From: Chalciporus piperatus
Lineage: Eukaryota > Basidiomycota > Agaricomycetes > Boletales > Boletaceae
Direction: 5' to 3'
NCBI GenBank assembly: GCA_038093975.1
Contig: JBBPTG010000048.1
Span: 101,114 to 165,113 of the forward strand
Length of the DNA: 64,000 nucleotides
The notes under the pieces: generated by a model
Seen by the model: only the letters and a program-made list of their open reading frames with translations
Database searches by the model: none
Told to the model about the DNA's origin: nothing
In this document: piece by piece, positions 1 through 11,339 of the stretch
Layout of the letters: each line of letters opens with the position of its first letter
Numbering within the stretch: the stretch's first letter is position 1
Program-made: the position numbers and the translations under genes

Positions 1-1373
1 CCCCTTGATGATCGCCACAGCCGAGTACTAAGAGCGACTGACGTCCAACCCTAGCTCCAAGCAAAGTATCAAAGTGCAGCGGGAAATGAAGATCCCGAAT
101 TGCAAGGGGTCGGTCAAACAGGAGGTGCGAAGACGTGGCGTATCGAACAGTCCAAGCTGGTCGACTGGCCGGATCGAGGTCCTCATGTGTTCAGGGCGCC
201 TGATCGGTATGGGTACTTTTACGACGAGAATGCCTATCTCCTACTACACGTACGTACCCCTACTCCTTCCTCTCGTGTACTGACGAATCAGTGGTTGTTC
301 CCAGACGTATAAGAAACAGGACGCTGAGCACTTCTCCTATGATATCTACTACTGGATAGGCCGAAAGGCTACTCAGGAAGCTGCCGAAACTGCTGCATAC
401 AAGAGCGTCGAACTGGATGAGCGTAGTCCTCTGGTATTTTAATAACTGAATCGACCCAAGGTGCAAGAAACATCGTGTCGCCCCAAGTCCTCGGAAAGAA
501 GGCAGTGCAGTATCGTGAAGCACAAGGTCACGAATCCGAGAGCTTCCTCGCGCTCTTTCCAAATTTCATGGTTTATAGCGGAGGCAAGTCCACGAATTGG
601 CACCACCCCTCTCAACGCCTCGATCCATGAATCCGAAGGATATATAGGGTGTGGTCGATGTTGAAGAAAATCCACCCCGAATTCCATGAATTCAATGATA
701 ACGGAAAACAGACCATCTCGTACGAGCTCTCCTTTGAAGACCTCGAGATTGAACAAGGAGGGATCTACGTCTACGATTCTCATGACAAGATCTGGCTGTT
801 TTGTACCAAAGCCAGCGAAGCCTAGGATCGGTACTGGGTCGGAAAGATGGTGATGCACATTGGGTACTCCAGAACGGGTTTCTATAATAATTTCGGCCAC
901 TTTGGTTAGTCCAATCTTTGTTCGTTGCTTATCGGATGCGCCAACTTGCCTTTGTATCAGACGAGGATACGCCTAGAGATATAGTCGGAGTGAAGAACGT
1001 CACTCCTCTCCATTCCCGCGTGTACGATCACAGTGTCGGCTCTCCTGCTCAACTGTACCGGTTGAGCCAAATCGAACCCCACCCCGTATTCACCTTGGTC
1101 GGGCCTCCCCTCACGTGCAACTCGCTCAGTTCGAGCGAGATTTATGTTGTGGACGACTACGGCAACGCTCACTATCCTGTCGTGTATGTGTGGGTGGGCA
1201 AAGACATCTCTGATTCCAGAACTCGCTTTGCACTTGCGTATGGGGAAGTGTACCTGAAGGACAAGAGGACCAAAGAAGGGCAGCACATCTCATTGTTAGT
1301 GACAGTGGTTAGGATTAGGGAAGGCTCGGAGACACATTACTTACTGAAAGCGCTTTGTTCCGAGGAAACGTGA
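1..1373 (+). pseudogene. Gelsolin/severin-type actin-binding gene, 5'-truncated by window and apparently decayed
   Basis: Three gelsolin repeats can be followed. An intron seems to end at about 54. Repeat G1 (about 110-600) reads KTWRIEQSKLVDWP, then YDIYYWIGRKATQEAAETAA and VQYREAQGHESESFLALFP, which is the family signature. G2 (about 630-880) has YELSFEDLEIEQGGIYVYD. G3 (about 1045-1370) has AQLYRLSQ, SSEIYVVDDY, VYVWVGK and HYLLKAL. The family severs and caps actin filaments in the cytoplasm. Breaks: an in-frame TGA at 628-630 just before the G2 start RRIYRV; a TAG at 823-825 after IWLF; then G2 resumes in another frame with DGDAHWVLQNGF (from 846), so the helix normally between them is missing; and a TAA TAA pair at 885-890. 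One unusual intron could remove one stop but not all of them. I read it as a pseudogene; sequencing errors are the alternative. Confidence 0.6.
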
Positions 1374-1632
1374 GTACGATGTACTAGATCTACCAGCAAT
1401 ATGCTTGCGACTGTGATTTGGACTTGTTTCCTTTAAATATCAACCTAAGGCAACAACTACGTGATCATACATGATCGTAACAGATTTTAAAAGAGCGCGG
1501 TATCTTCGACAAAAGGGGAATCACGGTAAGCTGAGAGGAAATAAATATTAAAATGTCCATGAACAAGATGCTGTTTTCCCGGAGGAAATGTTGTAGAGAT
1601 CGGTATAGATCGACCACCTTCCTGTAATCCGT

Positions 1633-3526
1633 TCAGTAACGGGAGTCCCATGCCGTCTTGTATTCGGGGACATAGCCCGGTGTGTAGCCAGGAGCAGGCT
1701 GCATGTGCACGTCATACGCAGCCTGAGGAGATGGTTCGTGGATTGGTCGGTAGCTCTGTGCATTCCAAACACCGCCCGAAGCCGAAGCATTCTTAGCACG
1801 GCGGCGACGGCAACAGCAGCAAACTATTCCGAAGATGGCAAGAAGGACGAGAAAGCCGACACCAGCGATCACCCCGATCACCCAAGCCGCAATCGAGGAG
1901 TGTGAGCTGGAGGTGATGGGACCGGCTGAGTTGAAGAGCTTCCCAAGTTCCGATCCGGCAACGATTCCAGTGCCGTTGCGTATGTTTCTGAAGTCTTCGG
2001 ACGCTTCGGTTGCATTCGTGATTGGAAGCAGTTGGATGAAAGCCGAAGCTGATGATGGAGCGGCCGCGTTGAGCATGTTACCGAAGTCGATCAGCATGTA
2101 GGCGTTGCGCACTAGAAGCATTGATGATGTGTCAGATTAATGACTCTGAAAGAAGAGAGCTTGTCTCACAGAACGCCATCCCCAAAATCATATCATAGAG
2201 AATATCACCCTGCTGCACAATGTCGAAGGAAAATGGTTGGAACTGATATGAATTCAGTAACGGGGTCACTTCTGCGAAAGAAATTAGCCTTACTGCACCA
2301 AGACAGAACTTCGTTCCATTCGCCTCCATGGAGAAACCATCAAAGTTCAAGTCGAGCGGGTGGATAGGGAATTCTACTCCCCCGAAGTAGAAAGATGCGG
2401 TGACCTCCTGATCGCAAGGAAGGGCCCAAACTTGTCCAAGGCCAGATATGTTCGCGAGAACGGAGCCAGGTACATCGGCATACAAAGCCTGAGCAACATT
2501 ACTGAACATCCAAGTCAGAACTTGCCAAATAGAACAACTAAGCTGCGTACGGAGGAACTTGGGGGAGCGAGAAGCCGGTATCAAAAACGACTGTGGCATT
2601 TGGAGTTTTCGCGCCAGTGACTTGCGTTTTTATAGGAATAACTTTGCCGTTGGGTCCGACGATACCGTTTACATCAAGCAATGTCTGCCAATGCTGGCCA
2701 CCTGCAAACGGAGTGAGGGTGACGGGGAGACGGGTTTGATTGAGGATATCCTTGTAATCTGACAAAACCTCTCCAACAGCGAGATCGCCCGGGTAGGGCT
2801 CATCTGGATCATCCGAACGCTGAAGGAGAATCGCAACAACAGGGGAGATTGATGTGTTGGAAGTGAATATCCGGTCGAGTGGTGGATTCGCAGCAGTTGA
2901 ATTTCCCGCTGCCCTGACGTTGGAGCCGGAACTGGGACCGAGCCCAACCAAGCCATCAGCACCAGCGGCTGCATTTCCTCCAGGGGCCTCAACTACGAGG
3001 AAATCAGGTCGAGTGCTTAGAAGTAAGGAAAATGTTCTTACTGAAGAATTGTTTCGGGATAGAAAAATCTGCGAACTCCAGGGTCGCAGACATGACTTCG
3101 CCTGTCGTTGATGGATCAACAAAATCGCATGGTCGCGATGAAAGAATAAACTACCTTGAGCAGAGCCAGACGCATACGATACACCTGATTGATAGCCTTC
3201 AGAGACAGCACCTGGCACAGCTGAGGAGACCCAGAGATCGGAGCTGATCCGACAGGGTGTTGAATAACGCATAGCGATAGATCGAGGTATGATGCGCACC
3301 TTCCAGTGTCGATCATAACAGAAAATGGTTTTCCATTCAAAGTGATATTGGTCGTATAGACAAGGTCTTGGCTGTCACCCAATTGTGTCAGTGCCCCGGC
3401 CATAGCGGTCCTGCGCTCGAGAGCAGGAGAGGTGACACCAAGTCGGCCTGAGAGCCGATGGTGAGAAGCATAGCCATTGCTGGCCAGGCCAAGGAGGCTG
3501 AAAGGAAGAAGAAAGGAAGACTTCAT
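1633..3526 (-). CDS. Membrane-anchored pepsin-like aspartic protease (family A1), copy A
   Basis: Six exons sum to 542 residues (3526-3300, 3243-3155, 3101-3042, 2992-2551, 2501-2170, 2111-1633). A hydrophobic signal peptide starts at ATG 3526 (MKSSFLLPFSLLGLAS). The first active-site motif, DTGSSDLWV, is split by an intron inside the first Ser codon. The second is VVFDTGFSLPQVP: the catalytic Asp is kept, but Phe sits where pepsins usually have Thr or Ser. DGLVGLGP and YDMILGMAF are conserved core strands. Near the C terminus lies one transmembrane helix (IAAWVIGVIAGVGFLVLLAI) followed by CCCCRRRR and a Pro/Tyr-rich cytoplasmic tail. It probably acts at the cell surface on extracellular protein. 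It is the divergent paralogue of the gene at 4288-6188. A TATATAA element at about 3612-3619 could be its TATA box. Function by family; substrate unknown. Confidence 0.9.
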
Positions 3527-4287
3527 TAACCAAAGATGAAGAAAGGAAAGGGAGGAAAGGGGAAGGGGAAGGGGAAGGGATGATAGCCTGTGCATCGTGT
3601 CCTCCAGGCATTATATATTGTTGCAGGGACTCGTTGGCTTTACGGTAGTACCCCGTCGCTTGAACTTCATGCCAAGATCAGGGAAGCAAATGACGTGCAC
3701 AGGATTGAGTGAGGCGCACAGGTGTCAGGTGGTCACTGATGCCGGGGAGCAACCTGCGATTAAGTAGGGTCATTGCGTTCCACATTTCGTTGGGAGAACT
3801 GTGGTGGGCAACAATATGGTGATGCATCTGTGTCGATGGCTCTGTCTGAACCATCTCTTGACTCTGCCGCTCAGCTAGACGGTCCCACCGTGACTGCTAG
3901 TTGCAGGCGCCGTTGCACATCACAACCTTAATCAGTGAACGGCGATCGTCATCCGTGATATCAGTACTAGAGTTGACTCAAATTGGATTCAAATGTCATT
4001 CTGAGGCTCTGCACTCGCATTGCCCCCATGTCAAGAGCGTCGACTATACAGCGTAACTGAGTGTATATTTCAAGCAAACTTCAAGTTTTTTTGGTGTGAG
4101 AGGGTCCGAACTGAGGTGTGACCGTGTGGATGTGATTGACAAGGCTCCACATTGGCCTTACAACATCACTACTAGTGACACTACTGTGATTCACAAATCG
4201 TCGCCACAGCCTTGCAAGTTGCAACAGCCTGGCCTCTTGCACGGTCACTGATTGCCAGGAGGCAGTTCACTACCCAATCTCTTGCAA
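3527..4287. promoter_or_regulatory. Divergent promoter region between the two aspartic proteases
   Basis: These 760 bp separate the two start codons, and I see no coding sequence in them. On the copy A side there is a repeated CCCCTT pyrimidine tract (about 3556-3580, minus strand) in the presumed 5' UTR, and a TATATAA-like element at about 3612-3619. The divergent arrangement would allow co-regulation; that is inference. Confidence 0.5.
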
Positions 4288-6188
4288 ATGCGTTCTTTAC
4301 TCATTCATTCTTTTGTTCATTCGCTATGTTCGCTTTCGGCCGTCGCTGTTGCCATACCGTTCTCCGTTGACATCTCTACTTCCGTGGACAAGACAAATCG
4401 CCATGTTTCCCGACAGTCTTCCACTAACGGCGTGGTCCCCGTCGGGAACACTCAGAATGCCTTCTACTACACTAACATCACACTCGGTAATCGAGAAATT
4501 TCTGTTATGCTAGACACCGGGAGGTGCGTCCCGGTCACGCCCACGTTTTGATCCGTCCTTCATTCATCCGCAGCTCTGATCTATGGGTGACTGGCTCAGT
4601 ATCTGGGGCTCAGGATACTGGTACATCCTTGACCCTGTCCTATGCTGTCGGCAATGCCGCTGGTGCGTCGTTTGCTCTAGTTTCCGACCTTGAACTCATG
4701 CTCGTGGATAAAGGTAACGTGTATACTGCACCATTCCAATTGGCTGGAAACACCGTCCAAGACCAAGCTTTTCGTCAGTCCCACCCTCTCGTCTCTGTCC
4801 AATCATGCTCACCGCGTCAATTCAGTCTTGGTCACAAATACATCATCTTTCTCGGCTAATATCCATGCAGAGGGGTACGATGGTCTTATTGGCCTAGGAC
4901 CGAATACTGGCTCTTCAATATACAAGAAACTCAGCGGAAGTAAGGGAAACAGTGCAATTAACCGAATATTTCAGCAAAATCCATCATCAACAAACAACTA
5001 CATTACCTTGATGCTGAACCGCAACAATGATCCAGGCAGCAACATAACAGGCCAATTTACGATGTCGTCAATCGTCCCAGGCTTCGAGAACATAACGAAT
5101 CAGCCCCAGCTCGCTGTGGAGAAGGTGTATTCAGTTACAAACAAGGACCAGCATTGGCAGCTATTGACGGATAAAAACATCGGCATCATCGGACCCGACG
5201 GTCAACCCATTCAAGTGTCTTCGATTGTGCCTAAAGCACCCGACGGACAATTGGTTGCTGTTTTGGATTCCGGATTCACACTTCCTCAGGTTCCCCGCTC
5301 AGTGTCAGACGCCATCTATGGACGTGTTCAGGGTGCGGAGTGGTCAGCAAGTAATGAGGCCTGGCTTGTGCCTTGCGGGCAATTGATCAATGTCACACTC
5401 AACTTCGGTGGTATATCATTCCCAGTACATCCACTTGACGTATCTACCAGCGATTTCGGTGTTTCATTCTCAAATGGAAACCCGGCGTGTCTTGGAACTG
5501 TGAGTACTCCATGGCGTGGGGTTCGTCGTCCTAACCCCTTTGTCAGTTTCAACCAATTAGTTCAGCATTTAGTTTGCTCGGAGAGTACGACATGATTCTT
5601 GGCATGGCATTTTGTATGATTGCTCCACCTACTTCTTATGATAGTCCGCTCACCTATCCTGTAGTGCGGAACATCTACACGCTGATTAACTTCGGCAATC
5701 TAGTACCTGGTAGTTCGACCTCGAACGGTCCTTACATTCAACTCCTTTCCCTCACCGACGAAGCGGCGGCGGTCAACGACTTCAACCAAGTCCGATTGCA
5801 TGGCCAAAACCTCGTCAACTCCCCCCAGTACGCACTTTTGCCCGCGTCTCAGCAGCAACACTCCCCCGAGAGCCAAGCCGAGAAAAAGGCGCAATACGAG
5901 GAGCTGGTGTTGAGCCACTGGCCCTACATCCTTGCTGGTTGTCTTGTGTTCGTTATCCTCGTCGTTGGCTACTGCGTTTGGCGCTGCTGTTGCAGACGCA
6001 AACGTTTGGCCAAGAAGAAAGCCACCCAGCAGCAGGGAGGTGGTCTCCAGTCTGGTGATCCCAACGGCCCATATGCACAGTTGCCGGAGCCAGGCAGCAC
6101 AGCAGAGCTGATCATGAAGCCCATGCGCGCGTCCACGCTAGATTTCAAGGAGGAATATAGTGGGGATGCATTTGCACGGCATTCGTAG
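4288..6188 (+). CDS. Membrane-anchored pepsin-like aspartic protease (family A1), copy B
   Basis: Six exons sum exactly to 534 residues (4288-4523, 4574-4662, 4714-4773, 4871-5499, 5547-5613, 5665-6188). The start ATG at 4288 opens a signal peptide (MRSLLIHSFVHSLCSLSAVAV). The first catalytic motif DTGSSDLWV has the same intron position as copy A. Further landmarks are DGLIGLGP, the second catalytic motif VLDSGFTLPQVP with the same unusual Phe, and YDMILGMAF. The C terminus has a transmembrane helix (YILAGCLVFVILVVGYCVW), a CCCRRKR stop-transfer run and a tail of about 70 residues. Copies A and B share domain order, intron positions and anchor, but the tails differ. This points to an inverted duplication followed by tail divergence. 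A likely cell-surface peptidase with several NxS/T glycosylation sites. Confidence 0.9.
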
Positions 6189-7057
6189 TGGGCGAGAGCG
6201 ACGTTTTGGTGGATTTGTTCGATACCATCGGCAAGGCAGGGTAGCTGGCTACACGGCCTTGCTGTAGATGTACGTAACTGGGTGATGGAGTATGGGATTA
6301 TACCTCAGCATTCACTTGGAGGTTTACAATCGTCGCTAATTATCGGTGCGATCGTCAGGAAGTACGGATAAGGGCCTTTCCATCATACACAGGTAGGAGA
6401 TACAAGAGATCATCTGACGTATGGTCCCCCGCGATGCCCGACACGCGATAAAAGGTGTTCCGCAAGGAGCGACTGAGCCAAGCACAACAATCCAATCCAT
6501 GTGACCCATGCATAATATGAACCGTGGAGAATACTTGCAGATGTGCCCCACCATTATGAATAGAAGGTATTCGCAGTCGTGGAACGGTCCACAGCCCGGT
6601 CAACGTTATAGTTTTCGACGGTGAGGAGGTGCAGATCGGTTGCAACGGGCTGGTATTTGCAAGACTGAAGGAGATGTGCTGAATCAGTCAAAAGCGTGGA
6701 TCGATTAAAAGCGTGGCAGGGTGGCAACGACCATCTAGCACAACTTGCCATTCAGGCGTGGCCTCGGAAACTTATGTGGGTCCAACGATGACAAGCGGTC
6801 GTCAACATACCGCTAGAGGGATGAAGGAACACAAAATCAGCTTGGATATCATGTGGAAGGTCGAAAGGGTACATGTAAATCCATCTTATCTCATGGCACG
6901 ATCCTTCTAGAGATACCGAGGCCAGTAGGCATACACAGGTGACAGAAATGATAGCGATCCGATGCAAGGCCTATATGTTACAACAACAATGGTGGGTTAA
7001 AGTTCTGCTGCATACTACACGAGGGTTAGTACGCCAATAATTCCGAACAAGTAAGGG
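6189..7057. other. Intergenic region without a supported gene
   Basis: About 870 bp. Only short overlapping open frames occur on both strands; none shows a domain, splice structure or composition that I can support. It contains the 3' flank of protease copy B and, at the right, the 3' flank of the CCCH protein. Confidence 0.5.
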
Positions 7058-8783
7058 TCATATGCAACGACGTACAGTGGAGGGTCCTTTATCGTGCGTT
7101 GGCGGCAAAGTGATAGTCATCGATCGTGTTCGTCTGTGCGTAGGAGAAGCAGGCGGTTTGGAGGACACCATCTTCGCCTCTTTAGACTTCTTCGGCGTCC
7201 CCGGTGTTTCCTCGGGGTTAGGTCCGTTGGGTTTATGTGGGCCATGGATTGCCGAAGAGGCGACTTCGGTCTGATCAGACTCTGGTACTGGCGCTTTGTT
7301 AGACTTGCGTTTCTGCGAGCTGGAGCGACCGCTCCAAACATGGCCCTTGATGGACTGGTGTGGGGATCTCCCGCCTTTTCGAATGACGCCACTCTTCGGT
7401 TCGACGAAATCGCCGGCTGGATATGATTTCAAGTAAGGATACTGCCACTCGGATGGATTCAGGGTGCGAGAGCTCACTATCGGGATCGACCTCTGTGTCA
7501 TGCGCGAGTTTACAATCGTCACCATACTTGCAGTTGCCAGCAGTGAACCCTGGACAGATTTGTCCTTGAACGCAAAATATGACTTGAGTCTACGTCTGGT
7601 GATTTGATGGACTGGAACTTACGCTGCCCTCCCATCATCACTCCGCCCCCGATGACACGCCACGTTACCGGGTAAAAATCTTTCGCCTTCAAATCCTCAT
7701 ATTTATCGACGGGCTTCGGAGGCAAATTCGCGTCCCTTGGAAGAGCTAGCTCGTGCGGCGACTCTTCCGCATATCTTTTGTCAGTCTCTAGATCATGGAT
7801 GCTGATTGTCATATGATTAAGTAATAATGCGGGAGAGAGAGAGAATCGATACTCACAACGTGCACTTTTCCCCACTTGTGCACTTGCCGTTCGTCGCATA
7901 AAATTTACATGGCTTTGCTAAGGAACGAAAACGATGGGCGTAAATAAAGTTTTTTTGTGTCGGTTTCAGGGGGAAAAACTTACTCTTGTAGGCGAGTGGT
8001 TTTTTCTTAGGGTCATCCTGCCATGGCAGCAGGTACGGCGACGGAGATGTAGTCCCAAATCTCAGGTCAAGATAGTGTCCCATAGACGTCGCACGGCTAC
8101 GTCCCGGACTGCACTCCGCCTTCACAACAGGAAGAACTGGATAACTATAGGTCATATATCCAGGGGACGGAGCAATTCCTAGATCTCCAGGATGAGTCAT
8201 TATACCCTGCGTAGTTGCTGGGTCCGCGCTTTCCACACGAAGGTTACCGAGCGCTTTACGAGCATCCTCGAGACTCGTCGCAGTGGACGATGACCCAGAT
8301 GAGTACGAATCACTCTTGTCGTCTGGGTAATCGAGAAATGTGTCTGGTTGACGGAGAACGCCATATCGCGGATCAAAAGAAGACGAGAACGGAGGGTATG
8401 GTTGCCATAGGAAGTGGGAATGAGCTTGGGAAATCGGAGGGGGATAGACAGGGGTTTGCTCAGGAGGAGGATACGCTAGAGGGAAAGAATATCAGAAGTC
8501 GCGTACCACACACGTTATGCTCACTGACCATAAGTCCGTTCGCCTTGATATGCTGGATGAGATATCGCGAAATCTGAAGGGCGTCAGTTTCAGGTGAACA
8601 AGGATTCGCACCTAGATGCGAGCACTGACCTTCCGTTTGATCTGACATGGGAGGGTGTGCAAAAGGACAAGTGGAGCCGCGTCTACAATTGCCTGCCTGG
8701 TAATAGCGACAGAGAGCACTCTTAATGTTTAGAGTCGGTGTCGTCGTGGACTTCACCTCAGTACCTGGAGATATAACGGCCAT
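7058..8783 (-). CDS. CCCH-type zinc-finger protein (three fingers), probable RNA-binding
   Basis: Start taken at ATG 8783 (MAVISPG). Three CCCH fingers are visible: CRYYQAGNCRRGSTCPFAH (C-x7-C-x5-C-x3-H, near the N terminus), CKFYATNGKCTSGEKCTFIH (C-x8-C-x5-C-x3-H), whose last part is created by splicing, and CPGFTAGNCKYGDDCKLAH (C-x7-C-x5-C-x3-H), restored by an intron at 7565-7622. Between fingers 1 and 2 is a Pro/Ser/Tyr-rich low-complexity stretch. The C-terminal quarter is basic and Ser/Pro-rich (SPTHRRTRSMTITLPP), probably disordered. Tandem CCCH fingers usually bind mRNA; the exact role is not recognisable. An alternative start at 8869 (MGYVNEDYYYSGGYG) would need a 29-nt intron, which is unusually short, so I prefer 8783. 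Confidence 0.75.
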
Positions 8784-9839
8784 TAGAACCTACCCAAGAG
8801 CGTGGCTTTGGGTATGACATGCGTACCATAACCTCCGCTGTAGTAGTAGTCTTCGTTGACGTAGCCCATCGATGTAGTAAGTTCGAGTGATCGTGAAACA
8901 GTTCCTGTGAAAGGAAACGAAAGACCCAACTGTTTAAACCACCGCCTGCACCTTGTTGGGAGACAGGACAAGGTGGTTAAACGAAATACAAATGAGACAA
9001 ACGCGGAAGTGGAATATGTGTAGGTCAAAATCCTCCACTGCAGCCTGGTTAGTTCATATTTGCGATCGCCAGGCAGGCATTCCGAAGTTCGAGAACAGGA
9101 CAATGGCAATATCCGAAACCGGTCTAGTTCCGGAGAGTTCGTGATAAGTGGAGGTAGTAATTGATAAGCCGCATTTTCGCTCACGAGGACGATGGCAGCC
9201 GTGCTAGACTAACTAACATGGCTTCAACTTTCGGGGGGACATTCTGCCCTTGGCGGAAGTGAATTTAAGCTTTCCGTTCATGCGCTGATTCGCAGATTGG
9301 CATGATCAATGACTCGGCTGAGTGAACAGGCGTTACTTACAGGGAGAACAAGGGGACACAGTGCACGGTGGTGAAGTCAAATATAATTCTTGAACAATAG
9401 AAATGGACAAGTTGGGAGCCGGTGGCGATCGGCCGGGCTAGATGATGCTGGCCGAACGCTGGATGACAATAAAACAAGAGCCGGGTCAAAGCCGGGTGTT
9501 GTTACAGTTCGTTACTCACTGAACTGTAACTTTCCATTCGTACCTTGGAGATGGTGTTCTGTCAGCCTCGTTATGGAGATCTTCCTTATTGTTCCATCGC
9601 GGAGATGCACAACTTGTTTGGTCATAATCCCACGCAACCCACGTACTCTCGCGGAAGGCACACGGAATACTGTACAGTACAGATGCAACTTTTCATTCAG
9701 AACATAAGAGCCAGATAAAAAGTCGCGTGAACGGACAAAGTATGCGGTGATCGCACACGCCCTCGAATCTTCTCCATCCTTCAACCCAAACTCGGATAAA
9801 GCAATAAGTGGTGGTTGTTATCGTACAATAATGCAAAGC
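8784..9839. other. Intergenic region, promoter of the CCCH gene plus unexplained sequence
   Basis: About 1.05 kb with no supported gene. It holds a strong small hairpin (9501-9530), a direct repeat of gccgggt just before it (about 9481-9497) and a CTGTACAGTACAG-like palindromic stretch near 9670. The Tyr-rich frame at 8794-8869 may be a 5' exon of the neighbouring gene. Confidence 0.45.
9501..9530. repeat. Perfect 10-bp inverted repeat with 10-nt spacer
   Basis: GTTACAGTTC at 9501-9510 and its exact reverse complement GAACTGTAAC at 9521-9530, with spacer GTTACTCACT. No open frame crosses it that I can support. It could be a protein-binding palindrome or a short RNA hairpin. Confidence 0.7.
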
Positions 9840-11339
9840 TCAAGTTCGTTCATTTGTCGAAGATATACTTTCATGCCGGTCGGGAAGCAGTGGGGTACGT
9901 TCCGTCGGTGATGGTGGGGTCATGGGCATTGACGGATATGCTGAATCTGGATCTGGAGGGGGAGTGGAAGCTTTGTGGGTCAAGGACATTTGCCAAGGCT
10001 TCGTAACATCTGCTTTGCAGACAGGACACTGTAATGAAGGAAAACATGGTCAAGTTTACATTGCGAGTAGCCTTGATCAAACTCACGAGTTTCTTCCGAT
10101 TAATCAGCCATGCATCAACTTCGTCGAGATGGAAGATGTGATGACATGGCAACTCCCGCACACGGTCGCCTTTGGCGAACTCGGAGAGGCAGATGGCACA
10201 TTCCACTTGTGTCTCGCACCATGGTATTGGAATAGCATTGGCTGCTTCATGAGATCCCGATGGTTGGGAAGCACTCTGCTCGCCTGCCTCTAGGTCCAAG
10301 GCACTTGCATGCGACAAATCCAGGTGAGGGATTGAACCCTCGTGCTTCTCCCATGCGGAGCCATTCCAGACTCTCCAAGGAAGGCTCTTGACGATATGTT
10401 CTGGTGCTCGATCTCGTTGAGCTGCACGAGCCATACGGACTCGATGGATCAGAAGTGTGACGAAGGTAAGACAAGAAGGAAGGATTAGAATGACGATGAA
10501 AGTTAATATCGGGCTGTGTTGACTCGTAAGCTACGGTAAACGTTGTGTGTTGTGCAATAACTCACGAGTACCATTCCCAAGCTGAGTACTGAGTCGTGAT
10601 GAGCAACGAAAGGGTTTTCATGCCAGCGTGACGAGTGGTGGAGGATTCGATTAGCATCATGAGTTCTTTGTAGTCTGAATATCTGATGTAGGTTGATGCA
10701 GTTGTAATATCTGGAGCATCACCTAAATCAAGCGAGGGTTAGGGGGATCTTGGCCGCACAAATTGAACATTACCTTTACTATACATATTGACAAGGGTAT
10801 CGGGCAGTCCACTGACATCGGGATCCTCCCCGCCTACGACGACTGCTCTTGCGCCTAGTCGTTGAGCTTCTCTGACCTGCTTGCAACGTCAACAGATAGC
10901 TTGCGCAAGTGGGTGGTGTGCATGCCTTGTCGACAAAGGGACAATGACCGCGCTGAACTAGTGCGATCCAAGGCTCCTTGGGATCTGGAAGCTGAGAACC
11001 AACTTGGCAAAGGGGAGGACAGCCCAAGTTTGAAGTTTTGAGAGCAGAGATATTGTCATTTAATGGACAGGGAGACATGAATGAAGAGAGTGGAAGGACG
11101 TAGCCGAGCAGGGGTTCTTCGAGCTCGGGACCAAAGGCTGCTGGTCTAGATTGAAATATGAGGGGAGGGGAGCGGTCCACTACAGATACTGAGCTCTCTG
11201 CACCCCACACCCAACCCCAGAGCCATGTACCTTCCGTGGATGTGGGGGAGAACTTGTGGAAGGAGATCGTAAGAGCTGAGCAACCTTTGAGAATGGTCAG
11301 GCCAAAGACGACAAGCAAGATTGGTAACAATCGGGCCAT
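9840..11339 (-). CDS. PA-TM-RING E3 ubiquitin ligase
   Basis: Five exons (11339-10926, 10876-10774, 10722-10566, 10513-10087, 10028-9840) sum to 429 residues. Order: signal peptide ([19 protein letters not shown]); protease-associated domain with the hallmark [20 protein letters not shown]; transmembrane helix ([20 protein letters not shown]); then a cytosolic RING-H2 reading CAIC, PCHHIFH and LCPVCKADV. This architecture (GRAIL/RNF13 class) places ubiquitin ligases on endosomal, vacuolar or secretory membranes, with the PA domain in the lumen. Odd points: the position usually holding the sixth zinc ligand Cys (HxxC) is Glu here ([10 protein letters not shown]), and the first intron starts with GC (10877-10925, AAG|GCATGC), since only that splice gives the family's K-V junction. 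A short Pro/Ser-rich tail ends the protein. Confidence 0.9.

Noticed and set aside
439..900. 153-codon open frame on the minus strand
   Set aside because: It lies opposite the gelsolin repeats, whose protein signature is clear on the plus strand; no domain of its own.
3556..3580. Repeated GGGGAA units as a possible tandem repeat of interest
   Set aside because: It is a short CT-rich tract in the 5' leader of a fungal gene, a common promoter or leader feature.
6336..6967. Chain of minus-strand frames of 65-96 codons
   Set aside because: No conserved motif, no plausible splice joins and composition like intergenic DNA.
10326..10341. GAGGG/CCCTC hairpin with a T-arm-like loop
   Set aside because: It sits within the coding exon of the RING ligase, the loop is six rather than seven bases, and no acceptor or anticodon arm is present.
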